From positions 1 to 41,723 of the forward strand of contig JAUYAG010000186.1 of assembly GCA_030693575.1 (NCBI GenBank): 41,723 nucleotides of DNA, in the 5' to 3' direction. Positions within the stretch are counted from its first letter, which is position 1; each line of letters opens with the position of its first letter. This document shows positions 37,954-41,723 of the stretch, piece by piece. Both the position numbers and the translations under genes were made by a program. This DNA is from Brevundimonas sp. GTDB lineage: Bacteria; Pseudomonadota; Alphaproteobacteria; Caulobacterales; Caulobacteraceae. Below the pieces are notes generated by a model. That model made no database searches, had not been told where the DNA came from, and was given only the letters and a program-made list of their open reading frames with translations.

Positions 37954-39417
37954 TCAGTGTGGCAGCCGCAGGGCGAAGGTCGTGCCCGTCGGCCCTGTCT
38001 CGACCAGGGTCAGCGAGCCGCCGTGGCTGGCGGCCAGTTCGCGCGAGATGGCGAGCCCGAGCCCGGCCCCTTCGGAGGCCCGGCCGCTGACGAAGGGTTC
38101 GAAGAGGCTTTCCGACAGTCGCGGTGGAATACCGGGGCCGTCGTCTGCGATCTGGATGACGCAGTCGCCGTCGCCGGTCGTGACGGTGACGCGGACCATG
38201 CCCTTGCGTCCGGCGCGGCGGGTCGGATCGCTTTCGATGGCCTGACGGGCGTTGCGCATCAGATTGACCAGCACGCGGTGCAGCTGGTCGGAGTCCGCGT
38301 GCAGGTTCAGTCGCGCCGGGATGGACTTCTTCAGGTGAACGCCCTCCGCCGTCAGCCCGGCGTCCTCGGCGGCCGCCTCGATCGCGGAGGCCAGCGGGAT
38401 GCGCACGCGCTGGGGCGGCGGTTCCTCGCTCTTGCCGTACTCCAGCACATTGCGCGACAGGGCGGCGGCGCGGCCCAGGGCCCGTTCCAGCCGCGGCAGG
38501 ACGCGGGCCACTTCAGGGTCGGGCGAATCGGCCAGTCGCTCGGACGCCATCTGGGCCGAGGTCAGCATGTTGCGCAGGTCGTGATTGATCTTGGCCACCG
38601 CCTCGCCCAGCGCCACCAGACGGGCGCGGGAGCGCAGCGAGACGCGCACCTCCTCCTGCATCCGGGCCAGTTCGCGCTCGACCCGGCCAATCTCGTCGTG
38701 ACGGTCACTGGGCGGATCGCCCTCCGCCTCGGGGTCGAGGGCGAAATGCTCGATCGAGCGGGTGACGCGCCGCAACGGCTGCAGGACCAGAAAGGCCAGA
38801 CCGCCGTACAGCAGCCCGCCGGCCACCAGCGAGATGAACAGCGACGTCAGCAGGCTGTTGAGCAGGAAGGCCCCCAGCTCGACCTTCAACGGCTCGGCGG
38901 GCGCCAGGATCTCGATGAAGTCGCCCGAACGATAGCGCGGCCGGGCCTGGACCCGGATGGACCGGTCGGGGTGGCCGAACAGGGTGCGCCAGGGATCGGC
39001 GATCCGCGTCAGCGGGCGGCTCTGGCGCAGGTCGATCAGGTCGGGCGTTCGGGGCAGGTTGGGGGCCTGCAACAGCAGCCGGCGCACGCCCTGGTCGCCC
39101 ACCACCACCGCCTGCACCCCGCCGATGGCCAGCAGCTGTTCGGCGGCGTCGTCCTCGACCGCGGAATAGGGCAGGGCTTCAACCCCGACCGAGGCCAGCT
39201 CCGCCGACTGCAGCCGGTCCAGCAGCCAGCGCTCGTGGAAGCTCGCCGCGCTGGGGACGATGATCAGGATCTCGACCACCACGGTGAAGATGAAGGTCAG
39301 GAGCAGCAGCCGCCAGGCCAGGGCGTCAGGGGCGTGGAACTTCAGCCGCTCGCGCCAGTCGGCGGGCAGGCGCAGTCCCCTGCGAAGGGCGCCAAGGAGG
39401 GGCCGGAACCGGTTCAT
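37954..39417 (-). CDS. Membrane sensor histidine kinase
   Basis: TM segments, HAMP-like LQPLRRVTRSIEHFA, H-box VALGEAVAKINHDLRNMLTS, HATPase LVNLMRNARQAIE, IADDGPGIPPRL, GAGLGLAISRELAASHGG. Confidence 0.92.
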   Translation of the reverse strand: MNRFRPLLGALRRGLRLPADWRERLKFHAPDALAWRLLLLTFIFTVVVEILIIVPSAASFHERWLLDRLQSAELASVGVEALPYSAVEDDAAEQLLAIGGVQAVVVGDQGVRRLLLQAPNLPRTPDLIDLRQSRPLTRIADPWRTLFGHPDRSIRVQARPRYRSGDFIEILAPAEPLKVELGAFLLNSLLTSLFISLVAGGLLYGGLAFLVLQPLRRVTRSIEHFALDPEAEGDPPSDRHDEIGRVERELARMQEEVRVSLRSRARLVALGEAVAKINHDLRNMLTSAQMASERLADSPDPEVARVLPRLERALGRAAALSRNVLEYGKSEEPPPQRVRIPLASAIEAAAEDAGLTAEGVHLKKSIPARLNLHADSDQLHRVLVNLMRNARQAIESDPTRRAGRKGMVRVTVTTGDGDCVIQIADDGPGIPPRLSESLFEPFVSGRASEGAGLGLAISRELAASHGGSLTLVETGPTGTTFALRLPH

Positions 39418-39457
39418 ACGGCGCTTGACGCAAGGCTCGGGCCAGGAGCTGCGCCGC

Positions 39458-40180
39458 TCATGTCAAACCCCTCGCACGGAAGAATTTCTGCATACCCTTC
39501 ATCGCAAACGGCAGCACCACCGCCAACACGAAGACGCCCGCCATCGGGGCCCAGAACTGGCCGAACAGGGCCTGGAAGTCCGGGTCGGGGTTGGTGGCCA
39601 GCAGTTGGTTCAAGCGCGCGCCGATCCAGCAATAGATGATGTGGGCCGGCAACAGGCCGATCACCGTGGCGACTGTGTAGGGGGTCAGCCGCACGGCCAT
39701 GACCCCTGCCGCGACATTGATCATATGGAACGGCACCACCACGGCGAGGCGGGACGCCAGCACATACCAGAAGGTGTCGCGGTCGATGGCGTCGCAGATC
39801 TTCTTCATCAGGCCCAGGTCACGGGCGGCCTTGCGGCGCAGCGCCTCTCCCAGCGCCGATCGTGCAACGGTATAGACAATCAGGGCGCCGGCCGTGGCGG
39901 CCAGGGATGTCGAGAGCCCGCCCACCCACGGCCCGAACAGATAGCCCGCCGTGATGGTGACGAAAAAGACGCCGGGCACAACGCTGGCCGTCAGGACGGC
40001 GAACACAGCCATCAGGATCAGCAGGCTGACGAGATAGTTCTGGGCGGTGAAGTCCCGGAAAGCCTGGCCATGGTCGCGCAGTGTCTCGAGCGACAGATAG
40101 CGGTTCCAGCCCATGGCGAAGATCAACGCGACGACGCCGGCCAGCAGTATCAGGGGCAGAAAGCGTTTGATCCGGTCCAT
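39458..40180 (-). CDS. TVP38/TMEM64 (DedA-superfamily) membrane protein
   Basis: VVPGVFFVTITAGYLFGPWVGGLSTSLAATAGALIVYTVAR, VVPFHMINVAAGVMAVRLTPYTVATVIGLLPAHIIYCWIG. Confidence 0.88.
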   Translation of the reverse strand: MDRIKRFLPLILLAGVVALIFAMGWNRYLSLETLRDHGQAFRDFTAQNYLVSLLILMAVFAVLTASVVPGVFFVTITAGYLFGPWVGGLSTSLAATAGALIVYTVARSALGEALRRKAARDLGLMKKICDAIDRDTFWYVLASRLAVVVPFHMINVAAGVMAVRLTPYTVATVIGLLPAHIIYCWIGARLNQLLATNPDPDFQALFGQFWAPMAGVFVLAVVLPFAMKGMQKFFRARGLT

Positions 40181-40298
40181 TGTCTCTCCGCAGACGGGCC
40201 GTCGGCGTTGACACCGTGGGCCCTGCCGCTTATACGCCCGCCCTTCCCGCGACGGACGCCTTCCGCCGCCTTTTTGTTTTCAGTCCCAGGAGCCGAAC

Positions 40299-40433
40299 GT
40301 GAAACGGACCTATCAGCCGTCGCGACTCGTGCGCAAGCGCCGACACGGCTTCCGTTCGCGGATGGCCACCAAGAACGGTCAGAAGATTGTTGCGCGGCGT
40401 CGCGCCAAGGGCCGCAAGCGCCGGACGGCCTGA
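40299..40433 (+). CDS. rpmH: 50S ribosomal protein L34
   Basis: [44 protein letters not shown] (44 aa), GTG start with AGGAG upstream; absent from the supplied ORF track. Confidence 0.98.
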   Translation: MKRTYQPSRLVRKRRHGFRSRMATKNGQKIVARRRAKGRKRRTA

Positions 40434-40458
40434 TCGTCCGGCGCCCGGGTCCGGGCGC
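40421..40458 (+). promoter_or_regulatory. Two tandem perfect hairpins between rpmH and rnpA
   Basis: CCGGACG-GCCTGAT-CGTCCGG (40421-40441) and GCGCCCGG-GT-CCGGGCGC (40441-40458), the latter ending at the base before ATG 40459. Confidence 0.7.
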
Positions 40459-40860
40459 ATGAGCGACCCTTTCAAAATCGAACGCATGACTTCGCGGCCC
40501 CAGTTTCTGGCGGCCGCGAAGGGCGTTTCCGAGGCTCGCGGCGCGGTGGTTGTCCAGCGGCTGGACCGCCACGACGGCGTCTCTACGGTCCGGCTGGGCT
40601 TCACCGCCACGCGCAAGGTCGGCAACGCCGTGATCCGCAACCGCGCCAAACGCCGTCTGAGAGAAGCCGCCCGCGCCGCGGCGCCCCTGTTGGCGGTCCC
40701 CGGCAGCGACTATGTCTTCGTCGCCCGCATGGGCACGGCGGACCGTCCCTGGGACCGTTTGCTTGACGATGTGAAATCGGCGCTTACAAGGCTCGCGACC
40801 CCGCGACCGGCGCCCAAGACCGCGCCTTTGACGTCCGCCAACGCCGGCCAGGATTCCTGA
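40459..40860 (+). CDS. rnpA: Ribonuclease P protein component
   Basis: RLGFTATRKVGNAVIRNRAKRRLREAAR signature; position after rpmH. Alternative start at ATG 40486. Confidence 0.93.
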   Translation: MSDPFKIERMTSRPQFLAAAKGVSEARGAVVVQRLDRHDGVSTVRLGFTATRKVGNAVIRNRAKRRLREAARAAAPLLAVPGSDYVFVARMGTADRPWDRLLDDVKSALTRLATPRPAPKTAPLTSANAGQDS

Positions 40861-40865
40861 ACTCC

Positions 40866-41723
40866 ATGCCTCCACACGATAACAGCCGAAACACGATCCT
40901 CTTCGTCGTGATCGCCGGCATCATGCTGCTGGCCTACAGCTTCTTCGTGATGGAGCCCCAGGCCGCGAAGCGGAAAGCGGCCCAGCAGGCCGCGGCCGAA
41001 CAGACCGTCGCCGGCCCGACCGCCGGAACGACGGGCGCATCGCCCGCCGCCGTCGCCGTCTTCACCGAGGACCGGACCGTCGCCCTCGCCCGCGGCGGCG
41101 CCCGCATCCCGATCCAGACCGGAACGGTGACGGGTTCGCTGTCGCTGCGCGGCGCGCGCATCGATGACCTGTTCCTGACCGGCTACCAGGAAACCAACGA
41201 AGCCGGTTCGCCGCCGGTCGAGCTGTTCCGCCCCGAGGGTATGCGCCACGCCTATCAGGCCCAGTTCGGCTGGAACGGCCCCAACGTCCCCGGCGGCGTG
41301 CCCGGACCCCAGACGCCGTGGCGTCTGACCGAAGGCGCGACCCTGACGCCGACCACGCCGGTCACCCTGACATGGGACAACGGCGCGGGCCTGCGCTTCA
41401 CGCGCCGCATCGCCGTCGACGCCCAGTATCTGTTCACGCTCACCGACACCGTCGCCAACTTCAGCACCCAGCCGATCACCATCGCGCCTTGGGGCCGGAT
41501 CGAACGGCAGGGCGTTCCGGACGACCTGGGCCGCCAGCAGGTCCTGCACGAAGGGGGCATCGGCACCTTCGGTTCGGACGGAAAATACACGACCCAGCAG
41601 CTGAAATACCAGGCCTGGGCCAAGAAGCCGGTGCAGGAGCACACCTCGACCGGCGGCTGGATGGGCATCACCGACAAATCCTGGCTGGCCGCCCTGATCC
41701 CGCATCAGGACGAGCAGATCGAG
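40866..41723 (+). CDS. yidC: Membrane protein insertase YidC, N-terminal part (3' truncated by window edge)
   Basis: NTILFVVIAGIMLLAYSFFVMEPQ TM1 then periplasmic domain (GGWMGITDKSWLAALIPH); directly after rnpA. Confidence 0.93.
   Translation, partial: MPPHDNSRNTILFVVIAGIMLLAYSFFVMEPQAAKRKAAQQAAAEQTVAGPTAGTTGASPAAVAVFTEDRTVALARGGARIPIQTGTVTGSLSLRGARIDDLFLTGYQETNEAGSPPVELFRPEGMRHAYQAQFGWNGPNVPGGVPGPQTPWRLTEGATLTPTTPVTLTWDNGAGLRFTRRIAVDAQYLFTLTDTVANFSTQPITIAPWGRIERQGVPDDLGRQQVLHEGGIGTFGSDGKYTTQQLKYQAWAKKPVQEHTSTGGWMGITDKSWLAALIPHQDEQIE

Overview
High-GC chromosomal window, probably Caulobacterales / Brevundimonas-like (inferred from gene content and codon bias only). It begins inside gyrB and ends inside yidC (rpmH-rnpA-yidC). 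Most of it is ordinary housekeeping and metabolism: gyrB, nrdA, nrdB, gamma-glutamyltransferase, phoH-like, GST, a sulfite-oxidase-type molybdoenzyme with a b-type cytochrome, a UPF0016 cation exporter and tRNA-Arg(ACG). It is also unusually rich in signalling genes. A chemotaxis-like block spans about 7.6-18.1 kb: CheE-like helical protein, single-domain receiver, CheA, CheW, soluble PAS-MCP, PAS hybrid kinase, CheR, CheB. A FixL/FixJ-like pair and an XRE regulator follow directly. The best candidate for something unusual is the CheA at 8615-11146. It has no N-terminal HPt phosphotransfer domain and instead starts with what reads as a degenerate truncated-hemoglobin (non-heme globin-like) domain. 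Its 5' end abuts, head to head, a receiver gene that has lost its own beta1/acidic-pair region, so either a deletion/rearrangement (or assembly join) lies at about 8592, or this is a genuinely atypical module. Other points of interest: a FixL-like kinase lacking the heme-ligand His, RNR subunits lacking recognisable ATP-cones with NrdR-like box pairs, an 8x heptanucleotide repeat overlapping the end of a GGT gene, and tandem hairpins abutting the rnpA start. No CRISPR array, prophage or transposase was seen. All homology statements come from reading motifs, not from database searches.
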